A stretch of 64,000 nt of DNA from Acidovorax sp. (GTDB taxonomy: Bacteria > Pseudomonadota > Gammaproteobacteria > Burkholderiales > Burkholderiaceae_C): assembly GCA_031277855.1 (NCBI GenBank), contig JAITLO010000038.1:1-64000 (forward strand), written 5' to 3'. Positions 25,156 to 33,947 of the stretch are shown one piece after another; within the stretch, counting starts at the first letter, position 1; each line of letters begins with the position of its first letter. Under the pieces are notes generated by a model, which saw only the letters and a program-made list of their open reading frames with translations, did no database searches and was not told where the DNA came from. Both the position numbers and the translations under genes were made by a program.

Positions 25156-26460
25156 ATGTTCCAGGCTTTTTCCCGGCGTCTGTACCTGCGCATCTGGCTG
25201 GCGGTGGTGCTGGGCGTGGCCATTCTGACTCTGTTGGTAGGCTGGGCCTGGAAAGAGGCCAGCGAGCTCAATGCCCAGACCCAGGCCAATCCACCCGCCC
25301 GAGAGTTGCTGCTGACCGACAGCGTGGGCAAGGTGATTGCACGCGGCAGCGCCACGCGTGCGCCCATGCCGCCGCAAGAGGGTGTGTTGTTTGATGTGCT
25401 GACCCCCGATGGCGAGCTCTGGCAGTTGCACCTGGCCCCGCGCACCGACCGTATGGACTCGGGTGAACGCGGTAGCGGCCGGGGAGAGCGCGGTGGAGGT
25501 CGGGGCGAAAGAGGAGACCGGGGGGAACGCGGTGGTCGGGGCGAGCACCACCCGCCCAGCGGCTACACGGCCTTCTGGCTGCGCCCGCCCTTTGGCTTTT
25601 TGTGGATGCTGGGCCTGGTTGGCGTGGCCGTGGCCGTGGGGGTGTTCCCCATCATCCGCCGCCTGCTCAAGCGCCTGGAGAATCTGCAGCGCGGCGTACA
25701 ACGCTTTGGCGAGGGCGATCTATCGGTACGCGTGCCCACCAAGGGCAACGACGAGGTGGCCGATCTGGCCCGCCAGTTCAACGCCGCCGCCAGCCGCATC
25801 GAAACCCTGGTCACCTCGCACAAAACGCTGCTGGCCAATGCCTCGCATGAACTGCGCTCGCCGCTGACGCGCATCCGCATGGGCCTGGAGCTCATGGGGA
25901 CAGGCCAGCCCTCGGCAGCGGCCAAGTCCGAGATCCTGCGCAATATCAACGAGCTGGACCAACTGGTGGACGAAATCCTTCTCGCCAGCCGGCTGGAGAC
26001 CAAGGAGGCCGATGTGGGCACCTCCGAATCGGTGGACCTGATTGGTCTGGCCGCCGAGGAATGCGCCCGCGTGGATGCCGAGCTGGATCTGCAGGACATC
26101 GATGCGCTGGAGGTGCAAGGCGTGGCCAAGCTGCTGCGCCGCGCCGTGCGCAATCTGCTGGAAAACGCCCGCCGCTACAGCCACGGCGACATCACGCTGA
26201 CGCTGGCGCGTGACGGCAATATGGCGCTGATCCGTGTGCAAGACCACGGCCCCGGCGTCCCTGCCGACCAGCGCGAGCGCATCTTCGAGAAGTTCTACCG
26301 CCTGCCCGGCGCCAGCGAACGCTCGGGCGGCGTCGGCCTGGGCCTGTCCCTGGTGCGCTCGATTGCCGAGCAGCACGGCGGCACGGTGTGCGCCACGGCC
26401 CGCCTGGATGGGGCAGAGGGGGCGTGTTTTGAGCTCAGGCTGCCGGTGGGCCAATGCTGA
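25156..26460 (+). CDS. Sensor histidine kinase with Arg/Gly-rich periplasmic segment
   Basis: A 434-residue membrane kinase: TM1 about 10-30, a periplasmic domain, TM2 about 143-163, HAMP, dimerisation helix with the phospho-histidine H231 (NASHELRSPLTR), then an ATPase domain with N box (RNLLENARRYS), DHGPGVP and GVGLGLSLV. It partners the regulator upstream. Odd feature: residues about 103-130 are a low-complexity run built from GERG/GRG units followed by EHH, in the periplasmic part just before TM2, which would be strongly charged and flexible and could bind metal or polyanions. The matching DNA is an imperfect tandem repeat. Confidence 0.9.
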   Translation: MFQAFSRRLYLRIWLAVVLGVAILTLLVGWAWKEASELNAQTQANPPARELLLTDSVGKVIARGSATRAPMPPQEGVLFDVLTPDGELWQLHLAPRTDRMDSGERGSGRGERGGGRGERGDRGERGGRGEHHPPSGYTAFWLRPPFGFLWMLGLVGVAVAVGVFPIIRRLLKRLENLQRGVQRFGEGDLSVRVPTKGNDEVADLARQFNAAASRIETLVTSHKTLLANASHELRSPLTRIRMGLELMGTGQPSAAAKSEILRNINELDQLVDEILLASRLETKEADVGTSESVDLIGLAAEECARVDAELDLQDIDALEVQGVAKLLRRAVRNLLENARRYSHGDITLTLARDGNMALIRVQDHGPGVPADQRERIFEKFYRLPGASERSGGVGLGLSLVRSIAEQHGGTVCATARLDGAEGACFELRLPVGQC

Positions 26461-26513
26461 CCCTTGGGCTTTCGTCCCGGTTTGTATTGCCTGGGTCGCT
26501 ATAGTGCGCAGCC

Positions 26514-27470
26514 ATGCTGCACATCATTGCAAACACCCGATTTTTTCTCACAGACTTTGTCATGGAGCGGCTGCGAGATACCGCTTCTGTACGAGTGTTA
26601 GCCCACGACAGCCGCCGTCGCGGGGCCTTGAAATCGCTGGCCAAGCTCGTGGAGTCCTACCTGCCGCTGCAAGCCGATCAATCGCTGTACTTTGCGCCAG
26701 ACTATCTCAAGCAACTGCAAGCGATTGCACCCACCGACAGCGTATTGATCTTTGGAATCGAGAACCTCAAAGAGCTGCGCATATTGCGCCGCTTTATTCG
26801 TGCCCGGCGCTGCTCCATCTTCACCTGGAACCCCGTGCAGGACTACCAACAAAACGCTGCTTTGCGTTTGCTGCATATCCGAGCGCTCAAAAGCCTGGGT
26901 ATGAAGGTCTACACCTTTGACCCAGAAGATGCACGGCGACATGACCTGACGCTGGTACCACAGGTGTATCGCGATGTGGCACCTTACATCCAGACCCAGG
27001 TCAGCCCCGACATTGATCTGTACTTCGTCGGCCAGGACAAAGGTCGTCTGCCCACACTCCAAGGGATTTTGCATGCGGCCCAACAAGCGGGGTTGCGTAC
27101 GCATTTTCATGTGACGCCGGACAAAGGCCGAACCTACTCTGCCGCCGAAAAGTCACTGCTAGCCAGCAGCAGTATTTCCTATGCCGAGAATCTTGCACTC
27201 ATCAACCGCGCACATTGCCTGGTCGAGGTTGCACAACCCCATCAAAGCGGGCCCACCGTGCGCAGCCTGGAAGCAGCTTTTTTTGGCAAAAAGCTGCTGA
27301 CCACACGCGCGTCGGCAGCACAAGACACCTGGTTCTCCCCCGATCGCGTATTCATCGCGCCCGAAGCAGTTTCACAATTGGGCACCTGGATCAAGCAGCC
27401 GCTGCCGGCCCTGGAGGCCGCCTTGCTGCAGCCGCACGACATGCTCCATTGGTGCCGTCAGTTTGACTAA
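26514..27470 (+). CDS. Putative LPS/surface polysaccharide biosynthesis protein
   Basis: A 318-residue protein I cannot name precisely. The second half has the DLYFVGQDKGRLPTL motif followed by a Rossmann-like alternation (GLRTHFHVTPDKGRTYS, then LINRAHCLVEVAQPHQSGPTVRSLEAAFFGKKLLTT). This resembles GT-B-type proteins from LPS-core and capsule clusters. The N-terminal half (FGIENLKELRILRRF, then IFTWNPVQDY) is like the acceptor domain of such enzymes. Context supports it: an O-antigen ligase and two more glycosyltransferase-like genes follow. Its TAA overlaps the TAG of the convergent ligase gene. Base composition is lower in GC than the flanks. Confidence 0.6.
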   Translation: MLHIIANTRFFLTDFVMERLRDTASVRVLAHDSRRRGALKSLAKLVESYLPLQADQSLYFAPDYLKQLQAIAPTDSVLIFGIENLKELRILRRFIRARRCSIFTWNPVQDYQQNAALRLLHIRALKSLGMKVYTFDPEDARRHDLTLVPQVYRDVAPYIQTQVSPDIDLYFVGQDKGRLPTLQGILHAAQQAGLRTHFHVTPDKGRTYSAAEKSLLASSSISYAENLALINRAHCLVEVAQPHQSGPTVRSLEAAFFGKKLLTTRASAAQDTWFSPDRVFIAPEAVSQLGTWIKQPLPALEAALLQPHDMLHWCRQFD

Positions 27471-28714
27471 GACCCAGCCGCAGCACCTTCTGGTTGCTCG
27501 GCCTTTTCCTGGGGCCCAAACTTTGCCTGGGCGCACAGCAGAATCAGCATCAAGACAAAAAAGTGGCTCTCCCGACCGCTGAACAATGGCGAGTTAATCA
27601 AGCTGTTGCCGGCAAGAATCGCTGCAAACGCCCACAAAATTGCCCTGTCCTTGACGGGCGCTTTACGAGCAGCCCAAATGGTTGCCGTCGCCAGCAGCAC
27701 AAAAAGAACAAGCCCCAACAAACCGTTCTCCATCCAGAAGAACAGGTATTGATTGTGTGGATGCCAGCTGCCGAACTGGCACCAACCAGGTTGGGTCACA
27801 TATTCGCACCAGACACTGTGGTAGCTGCCCGTTCCCCAGCCTTGCAGCGGTTTCTCCGTCACCAGCGTCCATGTGTGCTTCCAGAAGTTGACCCGGCCTC
27901 CGATGCTGGTGATCTCCATGGTGTCGCTGGCAGCGGCCTCGGTGATCGCAAGATCAATGCGCTGACGCACCGTTTGTGAACTTGCCAACGCCACCACCAA
28001 TACGGCGCTCAAGCTCAGCAACGTCAACCAGCGCCGGCGCCCTTGCAAGGACCAGAAGATATAGGTCCCCACCGACAAAATCAGCAACACATAGCCTGTG
28101 CGGCCTTGGGAGAGCTGTGTGACCACCACGGCGCCCATCAGCGCAGCAATCCACCATGCGTAACGTTGCCACAGGGATTGGGTTCGTCGTCCTAAATCCA
28201 TCGCAGCGACCACAAAAAAGGTCATCATGATGTTCTGTGTGATGTAGTCACCAATCACCGTGTGGTCCTTACCCCAGCCAATCTCTTGGGTGCGTGACCA
28301 TGGCAATTGCCAGAACACATTGGCGAATGCCGACAGCATGATGAAACCCATTGCTGCCATGAAGGCCCATAGGCAACGCCTGCGCCATTGCGCCTCTGGC
28401 AATAGCGATAACAGAACTGGTATCCAAAGCAGCTTGCTGTATTTGCTCAGATGCAGTTGCACATCGGCAGATGGCGCCGGGCTGTAAGTGACACCCAACA
28501 AAACCATGGCATACAAGCCCAGAGCCCACCACACCACAGGTACGCCTTTGATGGCGTCCCAGCGAGCCCGGTAGTTCCCCGCCAGCAGCGACAGCACCAG
28601 TGCCAGTGCAATCAGCACATTGCCAAGCGCAAAGACCACTGGAAAAAACAAAAACACCGACACCAAAGTCCAGTTCGCTGCGAGCTGAAGCTTGGACTGG
28701 AGATCCTCACGCAT
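27467..28714 (-). CDS. O-antigen ligase family protein (WaaL-like)
   Basis: A 415-residue polytopic membrane protein with about ten hydrophobic segments. A large periplasmic loop carries the Wzy/WaaL landmarks: QLSQGRTGYVLL, then GWGTGSYHSVW and GSWHPHNQYLFFWMENGLLG with the functional histidine. Such ligases join the O-polysaccharide (or another lipid-linked glycan) to lipid A-core on the periplasmic face. Wzy polymerases look similar, so ligase versus polymerase is not certain. The start at 28714 (MREDLQSKLQ) has GGGAG upstream. Divergent from the next gene. Confidence 0.82.
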   Translation of the reverse strand: MREDLQSKLQLAANWTLVSVFLFFPVVFALGNVLIALALVLSLLAGNYRARWDAIKGVPVVWWALGLYAMVLLGVTYSPAPSADVQLHLSKYSKLLWIPVLLSLLPEAQWRRRCLWAFMAAMGFIMLSAFANVFWQLPWSRTQEIGWGKDHTVIGDYITQNIMMTFFVVAAMDLGRRTQSLWQRYAWWIAALMGAVVVTQLSQGRTGYVLLILSVGTYIFWSLQGRRRWLTLLSLSAVLVVALASSQTVRQRIDLAITEAAASDTMEITSIGGRVNFWKHTWTLVTEKPLQGWGTGSYHSVWCEYVTQPGWCQFGSWHPHNQYLFFWMENGLLGLVLFVLLATATIWAARKAPVKDRAILWAFAAILAGNSLINSPLFSGRESHFFVLMLILLCAQAKFGPQEKAEQPEGAAAGS

Positions 28715-28812
28715 TTCTTTACTACTCCCACGGGACCGCACACTGGTCCCTACAATTACCCATGCATCGCCAAGGCATTGAGCACGATGCCATCACCTCG
28801 CAGCCCACCACC

Positions 28813-29523
28813 ATGTCACAACCTATTGTTCGCACCATGCACTGGGACAACATTCCAGCGCGCATTCTTGAAAAGCAAAAAGCCGTTTTTGCGCATCTGG
28901 GCATTCCATTGCAACAGGATTTGGCAGACAAGAAACCCCATGGCCGCTGGATGAACGAAGTCCTGGCGCAAAGCAGCAGTGATGACGTCATTGTGATTTG
29001 TGACATCGATGCATTTCCGCTGAACCGGCAAGCATACCTGCGCGCCGTCGCCCATGCGCAATCTGGTGGACTTTTTGGTTTGGCGCAATTTTCCAATCAC
29101 AAGCCCGGCAACGAGATTTACGCAGGCCCGATGTTTATGGCTTTTCGCAAAAGCTTATGGGAGCAGGTGGGCCAGCCTGACCTGCTAGCCAGCAAACTCC
29201 ATGATGCTGCCGAAGTCATGACCGTGCTGGCACACCAGCACCATGCAGAAGTGCTCATGAGCCAACCTACCGCATGCCTACAACCAAAGTGGGCACTTGC
29301 AAATAAAGGGGTTTTTGGCATTGGCACCTTCTATGGTGAGTGCGATTTCTTTCACCTTTTTGAGTCGCGAAAGCCGTCTTACGACCAGTTGCTATCTGCC
29401 GTCGCAGACGACGTGCTTGCTGACCGGGCGCTGCAATTCACCCATTATCTGGAACTCACCCAACAGCTCGAAGCTGCCCCCAAAGCCCAAGCGCGCCATT
29501 GGTGGCAACGCTGGACGCGGTAA
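28813..29523 (+). CDS. Putative glycosyltransferase-like protein of the polysaccharide cluster
   Basis: A 236-residue protein of no family I can name. VIVICDIDAFPLN resembles a GT-A metal-binding DxD motif (D-I-D), and EIYAGPMFMAFRKSLWEQVG resembles the acceptor-site region of small GT-A transferases. It ends in a basic WWQRWTR tail that could touch the membrane. Start at MSQPIVRTMHWD (28813); an ATG at 28762 is in frame. The GT25-type gene begins 11 nt after its stop, so the two form an operon within the polysaccharide island. Codon use is less GC-biased than average. Confidence 0.6.
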   Translation: MSQPIVRTMHWDNIPARILEKQKAVFAHLGIPLQQDLADKKPHGRWMNEVLAQSSSDDVIVICDIDAFPLNRQAYLRAVAHAQSGGLFGLAQFSNHKPGNEIYAGPMFMAFRKSLWEQVGQPDLLASKLHDAAEVMTVLAHQHHAEVLMSQPTACLQPKWALANKGVFGIGTFYGECDFFHLFESRKPSYDQLLSAVADDVLADRALQFTHYLELTQQLEAAPKAQARHWWQRWTR

Positions 29524-29534
29524 TCCACTTTCTT

Positions 29535-30272
29535 ATGATTCCTCTGGTCTTTATCAACCTCGACAAAGATGCCGAGCGCCGCAGCCGGCTCGAGCATGAA
29601 CTGGCGCGCCTTCAGGTCTCCGGACAGCGTTTGCCCGCCATCTGGTGGAAATTGCTAGACACGAAACAACAGCAGGCCCTCTATGACGAGGCGCTCAATG
29701 CCCAGCAGTATTACAAGCCGCTCGTAGACGGAGAAAAAGGCTGTTATGCCAGCCATATTGCGGCCTGGCGCCGCCTGCTGGACAGCGATGCTCCTGCCAT
29801 GGTGGTCCTGGAAGATGATGTGCGACTGGATGACGCATTTGCGCAAGTCATCGATGCCATTACCGCCATGCCCCATGCATGGGATATGGTCAAACTCATG
29901 GGACGCGAGCATGAGAAGGTGCGCAGCGCCGTTGCACTGACGCCCACCCACCAGCTGATTCAATACCGGCGCGTCCCCAGCTTCACAGCGGGCTATGTCA
30001 TCAGCCGCAACGGCGCTGAGAAATTGCTGAAATCTCGCATTCCCTTTGGGCGCCCCATCGATATCGATCTGCGCTTTTGGTGGGAAAACGATATGCAGAT
30101 TCTGGGGGTACAGCCACCACCGGTGCTACTGGACGACACCAGTTTGGACACCAGCATCATCGGGCGTAAACCATCACCCAGCTGGACCGTGCGTTGGCGC
30201 AAGCTGTGTATGAAATGGCGGCTGACACAAGGCAATGCCCGCCATCTTTCAACGCAGCTGCCACTGCGCTGA
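29535..30272 (+). CDS. Glycosyltransferase family 25 protein
   Basis: A 245-residue LPS glycosyltransferase of the LgtB/LpsA (GT25) type. Family blocks are clear: FINLDKDAERRSRLEHEL at the N-terminus, GCYASHIAAWRRLL, VLEDDVRLDD (the nucleotide-sugar/metal acidic motif), AGYVISRNGAEKLL, and PIDIDLRFWW. It probably adds a hexose to the LPS core or lipooligosaccharide in the cytoplasm. It lies 11 nt downstream of the preceding gene. Together with the convergent ligase it defines a surface-glycan island at about 26.5-30.3 kb. Confidence 0.88.
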   Translation: MIPLVFINLDKDAERRSRLEHELARLQVSGQRLPAIWWKLLDTKQQQALYDEALNAQQYYKPLVDGEKGCYASHIAAWRRLLDSDAPAMVVLEDDVRLDDAFAQVIDAITAMPHAWDMVKLMGREHEKVRSAVALTPTHQLIQYRRVPSFTAGYVISRNGAEKLLKSRIPFGRPIDIDLRFWWENDMQILGVQPPPVLLDDTSLDTSIIGRKPSPSWTVRWRKLCMKWRLTQGNARHLSTQLPLR

Positions 30273-30329
30273 TTGCCTCACTCCATCAAAAACAGGGCCT
30301 GAAAGCCCTGCTGATTGAGTCATCCGTGC

Positions 30330-30539
30330 TCAATGCCCACCGGCAAACACCTCGCCCGCCTTCAGGCGGTAGATGGTGCCGCAGTAGGGGCACTTGGCTT
30401 CACCGGTGTGGGCCACGTCCAGATAGACCTTGGGGTGGTTGTTCCACAGCTTCATATCGGCCTTGGGGCTGGGGCAGTAGACGCCACCTTGGGCGTTCAG
30501 GTCCTTGGCAGCCAGTTCGATGACGGCGTTGGTGCTCAT
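30330..30539 (-). CDS. Zinc-finger domain protein (NDUFS6-like)
   Basis: A 69-residue protein with a single zinc-finger pattern: C22, histidines nearby, and the C-terminal KCPYCGTIYRL pair. It resembles the small zf-CHCC family found beside ilvE in many betaproteobacteria and related in fold to a mitochondrial complex I accessory subunit. Its function in bacteria is unknown. It lies downstream of ilvE on the same strand, with R7 between them. The ATG at 30539 follows AGAGAAAAGAAA, a purine-rich but weak ribosome site. Confidence 0.82.
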   Translation of the reverse strand: MSTNAVIELAAKDLNAQGGVYCPSPKADMKLWNNHPKVYLDVAHTGEAKCPYCGTIYRLKAGEVFAGGH

Positions 30540-30597
30540 TTTCTTTTCTCTTTCGTATCAAGTGAATGCGTGGGGCAGCGTCACTGCCTTCACCAGT

Positions 30598-30670
30598 GAC
30601 GGCCAGCAAGGGCCGCCCCGCAGCAAAGGCCGTCGTCCCCCTTGGGGGAAGGCGCGCAGCGCCTCAGGGG
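30598..30670 (-). repeat. R element, copy R7
   Basis: Short form, minus strand, touching the ilvE stop codon. The 3' hairpin arms are ACGGCC/GGCCGT, again different from other copies yet paired. It lies between ilvE and the zinc-finger gene. Confidence 0.9.
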
Positions 30671-31609
30671 TTACACCTTCGTCAACCAGTGCGCGTACTT
30701 GGGATTGCGGCCGTTGACGATGTCAAAGAAGGCGGTCTGGATCTTCTCGGTGATGGGGCCGCGGCGGCCTTCGCCGATTTGCAGGCGGTCCACCTCGCGG
30801 ATGGGGGTCACTTCGGCGGCCGTGCCGGTGAAGAAGACCTCATCGGCGATATACAACTCGTCGCGCGTGATGCGCTTTTGCACCACTTCCAGGCCCAGAT
30901 CCTTGCAGATGTGGAACACGGTGTTGCGGGTGATGCCATTCAGTGCGCCGGCGGACAGATCGGGCGTGTAGACCACGCCGTCCTTGACCACAAAGATGTT
31001 CTCGCCCGAGCCTTCGGAGACGAAGCCGGCTGCGTCCAGCAAGATGGCTTCGTCGTAGCCATCGTCCAGGGCTTCGGTATTGGCCAGGATGGAGTTGGTG
31101 TAGTTGCTCACCGCCTTGGCCTGGCTCATGGTGATGTTCACATGGTGGCGGGTGTAGCTGGACACGCGCACGCGGATGCCGCGCTGCATGCCTTCTTCGC
31201 CCAGGTAGGCGCCCCAGGCCCAGGCCGCCACCATCAGGTGGATGCTGTTGCCCTTGGGGGAAACGCCCAGCTTGCGGTCGCCAATCCAGGTCAGCGGGCG
31301 CAGATAGCAGGACTTCAGGCCATTGGCCTTGACCACATCCACCTGGGCCTGGTTGACCTGGTCCTGGGTGAAGGGGATTTGCATGCGCAGGATCTTGGCG
31401 CTGTTGAACAGGCGCTGGGTGTGGTCTTGCAGGCGGAAGATGGCAGGCCCTTGTGCGGTCTCGTAGGCACGCACGCCCTCAAACGCGCCGCAGCCATAGT
31501 GCAGCGTATGGGTCAGCACGTGGACCTTGGCGTCGCGCCACTCCACCAACTGGCCATCCATCCAGATCTTGCCGTCACGGTCGGACATCGAGGGAACTAC
31601 GGGGCTCAT
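30671..31609 (-). CDS. ilvE: Branched-chain amino acid aminotransferase
   Basis: A 312-residue PLP enzyme (fold type IV) that exchanges amino groups between glutamate and the keto acids of leucine, isoleucine and valine. The PLP lysine lies in SQAKAVSNYTNS, aligned with the E. coli AKAGGNYLSS block. Other IlvE blocks are HTLHYGCGAFEGVRAY, GFVSEGSGENIFVVKDG and ADEVFFTGTAAEVTPIREV. An AGGAG five bases before the ATG at 31609 (minus strand) confirms the start. The zinc-finger gene follows after R7. Confidence 0.95.
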   Translation of the reverse strand: MSPVVPSMSDRDGKIWMDGQLVEWRDAKVHVLTHTLHYGCGAFEGVRAYETAQGPAIFRLQDHTQRLFNSAKILRMQIPFTQDQVNQAQVDVVKANGLKSCYLRPLTWIGDRKLGVSPKGNSIHLMVAAWAWGAYLGEEGMQRGIRVRVSSYTRHHVNITMSQAKAVSNYTNSILANTEALDDGYDEAILLDAAGFVSEGSGENIFVVKDGVVYTPDLSAGALNGITRNTVFHICKDLGLEVVQKRITRDELYIADEVFFTGTAAEVTPIREVDRLQIGEGRRGPITEKIQTAFFDIVNGRNPKYAHWLTKV

Positions 31610-31702
31610 ACCACTCCTGCTTCAAAAGAAAAGGGCTTGCGGGCAAAAGCACCATTCTAGGGCGGCTGCCCCCTCTGCTCCAGGCAAGGCCTGCAAACCG
31701 GT

Positions 31703-32155
31703 TTACGGCGCAGCGGGTGGCAGGGCTGCGGGTTCGCCCGCCTCGGGCGCCGACTCGGCCTGGGCAGGCTGGGGGCGTTGCAGCGTCCACTTCATCAGCC
31801 GGCCGCCGACAAATTCGCAGGTCACATGGGAGTCCGTACCATCGGTCCAGCGGTAGATTTCCGGCTCCTGGCCCTCTTCGGACATGCGCAGGCCCAGGGA
31901 GCGCGTCATGGCGATCACATGCATCAGCGTGACCTTGGGCTTGAGCTTGATGTTGAGCATGATGGCGCTGCCCACATAGCCTATGGGCCGCTGGGAGGCG
32001 CGGCGCATGATGGTCATCAGCCGGGTGAAGTGCAGCAGCAGCGTCATCAAGGTGGCGCCGCCCACGGCCGCCACCCCCATCCAGCCATAGGATTGGTAGG
32101 CGGCGTAAAACAGAATGGCCAGGCCCACTGGCACAACAAACTTGCGGAGATTCAT
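31703..32155 (-). CDS. Conserved-looking membrane protein of unknown function
   Basis: A 150-residue protein. Residues 6-23 and 26-43 form two membrane segments (VVPVGLAILFYAAYQS, GWMGVAAVGGATLMTLLLHF). A soluble domain follows with RWTDGTDSHVTCEFVGGRLMKW, ending in a Pro/Ala-rich tail. No named family comes to mind. The start is set at MNLRKFVVPVG; the ORF is open further upstream to 32308, but that part lacks hydrophobic character and is interrupted by a structured element. Located between radA and ilvE, all on the minus strand. Confidence 0.65.
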   Translation of the reverse strand: MNLRKFVVPVGLAILFYAAYQSYGWMGVAAVGGATLMTLLLHFTRLMTIMRRASQRPIGYVGSAIMLNIKLKPKVTLMHVIAMTRSLGLRMSEEGQEPEIYRWTDGTDSHVTCEFVGGRLMKWTLQRPQPAQAESAPEAGEPAALPPAAP

Positions 32156-32243
32156 CGCCCTATTGTCCAACAGGGGGAATGACCAGCGGTTGCGGGCAGT
32201 GCGTACCCCTGCGGGGGCTTTGGCATCCTGGGCCACACTGCGC

Positions 32244-32339
32244 AAAAAAGCAGAGCATCCAGTGCATGCCTGCATTGGTTTTACCATGCATTTGTGCTTG
32301 ATATTCAAGCCACAAGCACTATAGACGCTCTGCTTTTTT
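32244..32339 (-). other. Structured intergenic element downstream of radA
   Basis: AAAAAAGCAGAGC (32244-32256) and GCTCTGCTTTTTT (32327-32339) are a perfect 13-bp inverted repeat enclosing 70 nt. Inside are two further hairpins: GTGCTTG/CAAGCAC and TGCATGGT/ACCAATGCA with one bulge. On either strand this gives a closed stem, two branches and a T-run, so it may be an elaborate terminator for radA or a small RNA. Confidence 0.5.
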
Positions 32340-32343
32340 CAGA

Positions 32344-33729
32344 TCACTCCAGCCCACGCACAATCTGCATGGCCTCATCCACCCGCTCCACGGCGTGGAT
32401 GGTGAGGCCGGCAATGGCCTTTTTGGGCGCATTGGCCTTGGGCACCACGGCCACCGTAAAGCCCAGCTTGGCGGCCTCTTTGAGCCGGTCCTGGCCGCGC
32501 GGCGCGGGACGCACCTCGCCGGCCAGACCCACCTCGCCAAAGGCAATAAAACCCTTGGGCAAGGCCTTGCCGCGCAGGCTGCTGGTGATGGACAGCATCA
32601 CCGCCAGGTCGGCCGCAGGCTCGCCAATGCGCACACCGCCCACGGCGTTGACGAAGACATCCTGGTCGGCACAGGCCACGCCGGCATGGCGGTTGAGCAC
32701 GGCCAGCAGCATGGCCAGCCGGTCCTTGTCCAGGCCCACGGACAGGCGCCGCGGCGCGGGGCCTGCGCCATCGACCAGGGCCTGAATCTCCACCAGCAGC
32801 GGGCGCGTGCCCTCCAGCGTGACCAGCACGCAACTGCCGGGCACAGGTTCTGTGTGCTGGGAGAGAAAGATGGCGCTGGGATTGGACACGCCCTTGAGCC
32901 CCTTCTCCGTCATGGCGAACACGCCAATCTCGTTCACCGCACCAAAGCGGTTTTTGATGGCACGAATCAAGCGGTGCGGGCTGTGGGTATCGCCCTCGAA
33001 GTACAGCACCGTGTCCACCATATGCTCCAGCACGCGCGGGCCGGCAAGAGCCCCTTCCTTGGTCACATGGCCGACCAAGATCACCGTCACGCCGGTGCTC
33101 TTGGCCATGCGCGTCAAATGCGCCGCGCATTCACGCACCTGTGCCACCGAGCCCGGCGCGCTGGTGAGCTGGTCGGAATACACGGTCTGTATGGAGTCGA
33201 TCACCACCACAGAGGGCTGTGTGGCCTCCACCGTGGCCAGGATCTTCTCCAGCTGGATTTCGGCCAGCAGATTCACCTGGCTGCCATCAATGCCCAGGCG
33301 CCGCGAGCGCATGGCCACCTGTGCGCCGCTTTCCTCGCCGGTCACATACAGCGTGGGCAGGCCGGCACGCTGCAGCGCGTCCATGGCCTGCAGCAGCAAG
33401 GTGGACTTGCCAATACCGGGGTCGCCCCCGATCAGCACCACACCACCCTCGACCACACCGCCGCCCAGCACGCGGTCCAGCTCCTCGATGCCGCTGGGCG
33501 TGCGCGCCACGTCCTGCGCCTCGATGGCGGACAGCGGCGTCACCGGCTGGGCATTGGCCAGGCCGGCATAGCCCTGGGGGGCGCTCAAGCGGTTTTTGCC
33601 GCCGGATGCAGCCTCGGGCACGCTTTCGATCAGGCTGTTCCAGGCCCCGCAGCTGGGGCATTTGCCCAGCCAGCGCGGCGTGGTGCCGCCGCATGCGTTG
33701 CAGGTGTAGATGGTTTTGTCCTTGGCCAT
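32344..33729 (-). CDS. radA: DNA repair protein RadA
   Basis: A 461-residue RecA-like ATPase that drives branch migration in homologous recombination. All landmarks are present: N-terminal C4 zinc finger (YTCNACG and KCPSCGAWN), Walker A GGDPGIGKSTL, Walker B VVVIDSIQ, the RadA-specific KNRFG motif (AIKNRFGAVNEIG), and a C-terminal Lon-protease-like domain. Length is typical. It is monocistronic or leads into the downstream membrane-protein gene across the structured element. Confidence 0.96.
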   Translation of the reverse strand: MAKDKTIYTCNACGGTTPRWLGKCPSCGAWNSLIESVPEAASGGKNRLSAPQGYAGLANAQPVTPLSAIEAQDVARTPSGIEELDRVLGGGVVEGGVVLIGGDPGIGKSTLLLQAMDALQRAGLPTLYVTGEESGAQVAMRSRRLGIDGSQVNLLAEIQLEKILATVEATQPSVVVIDSIQTVYSDQLTSAPGSVAQVRECAAHLTRMAKSTGVTVILVGHVTKEGALAGPRVLEHMVDTVLYFEGDTHSPHRLIRAIKNRFGAVNEIGVFAMTEKGLKGVSNPSAIFLSQHTEPVPGSCVLVTLEGTRPLLVEIQALVDGAGPAPRRLSVGLDKDRLAMLLAVLNRHAGVACADQDVFVNAVGGVRIGEPAADLAVMLSITSSLRGKALPKGFIAFGEVGLAGEVRPAPRGQDRLKEAAKLGFTVAVVPKANAPKKAIAGLTIHAVERVDEAMQIVRGLE

Positions 33730-33836
33730 GGGCTGGGACTATAGCGGCCGCAGCCCGCGCCTCGCGCCGTGCCATCGCATGCCCGCAAAACAAGAGCAGC
33801 TTGTGCAAGCCCTGCTTGCGTTTTACGGCACTTCAT

Positions 33837-33854
33837 GTCGTAAAAACATACGAC
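33837..33854. promoter_or_regulatory. Small inverted repeat upstream of GST
   Basis: GTCGTA-AAAACA-TACGAC is an exact inverted repeat in the 218-bp gap between divergent radA and the GST gene. It could be an operator, but no regulator is adjacent. Confidence 0.35.
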
Positions 33855-33947
33855 GTCCGCGGTGTATACGGCCCGTGCACCTGTCTTTGCAGTGGCCGAT
33901 CGTGCCCGTTATGCTGGCGTCTTTCTTTTGCTCCGCCCAGGTTCTGT

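Noticed and set aside
33219..33947. N-terminal extension of the GST frame into the radA region
   Set aside because: The extra 243 codons are arginine/proline-rich and antisense to radA; GST begins at 33948.
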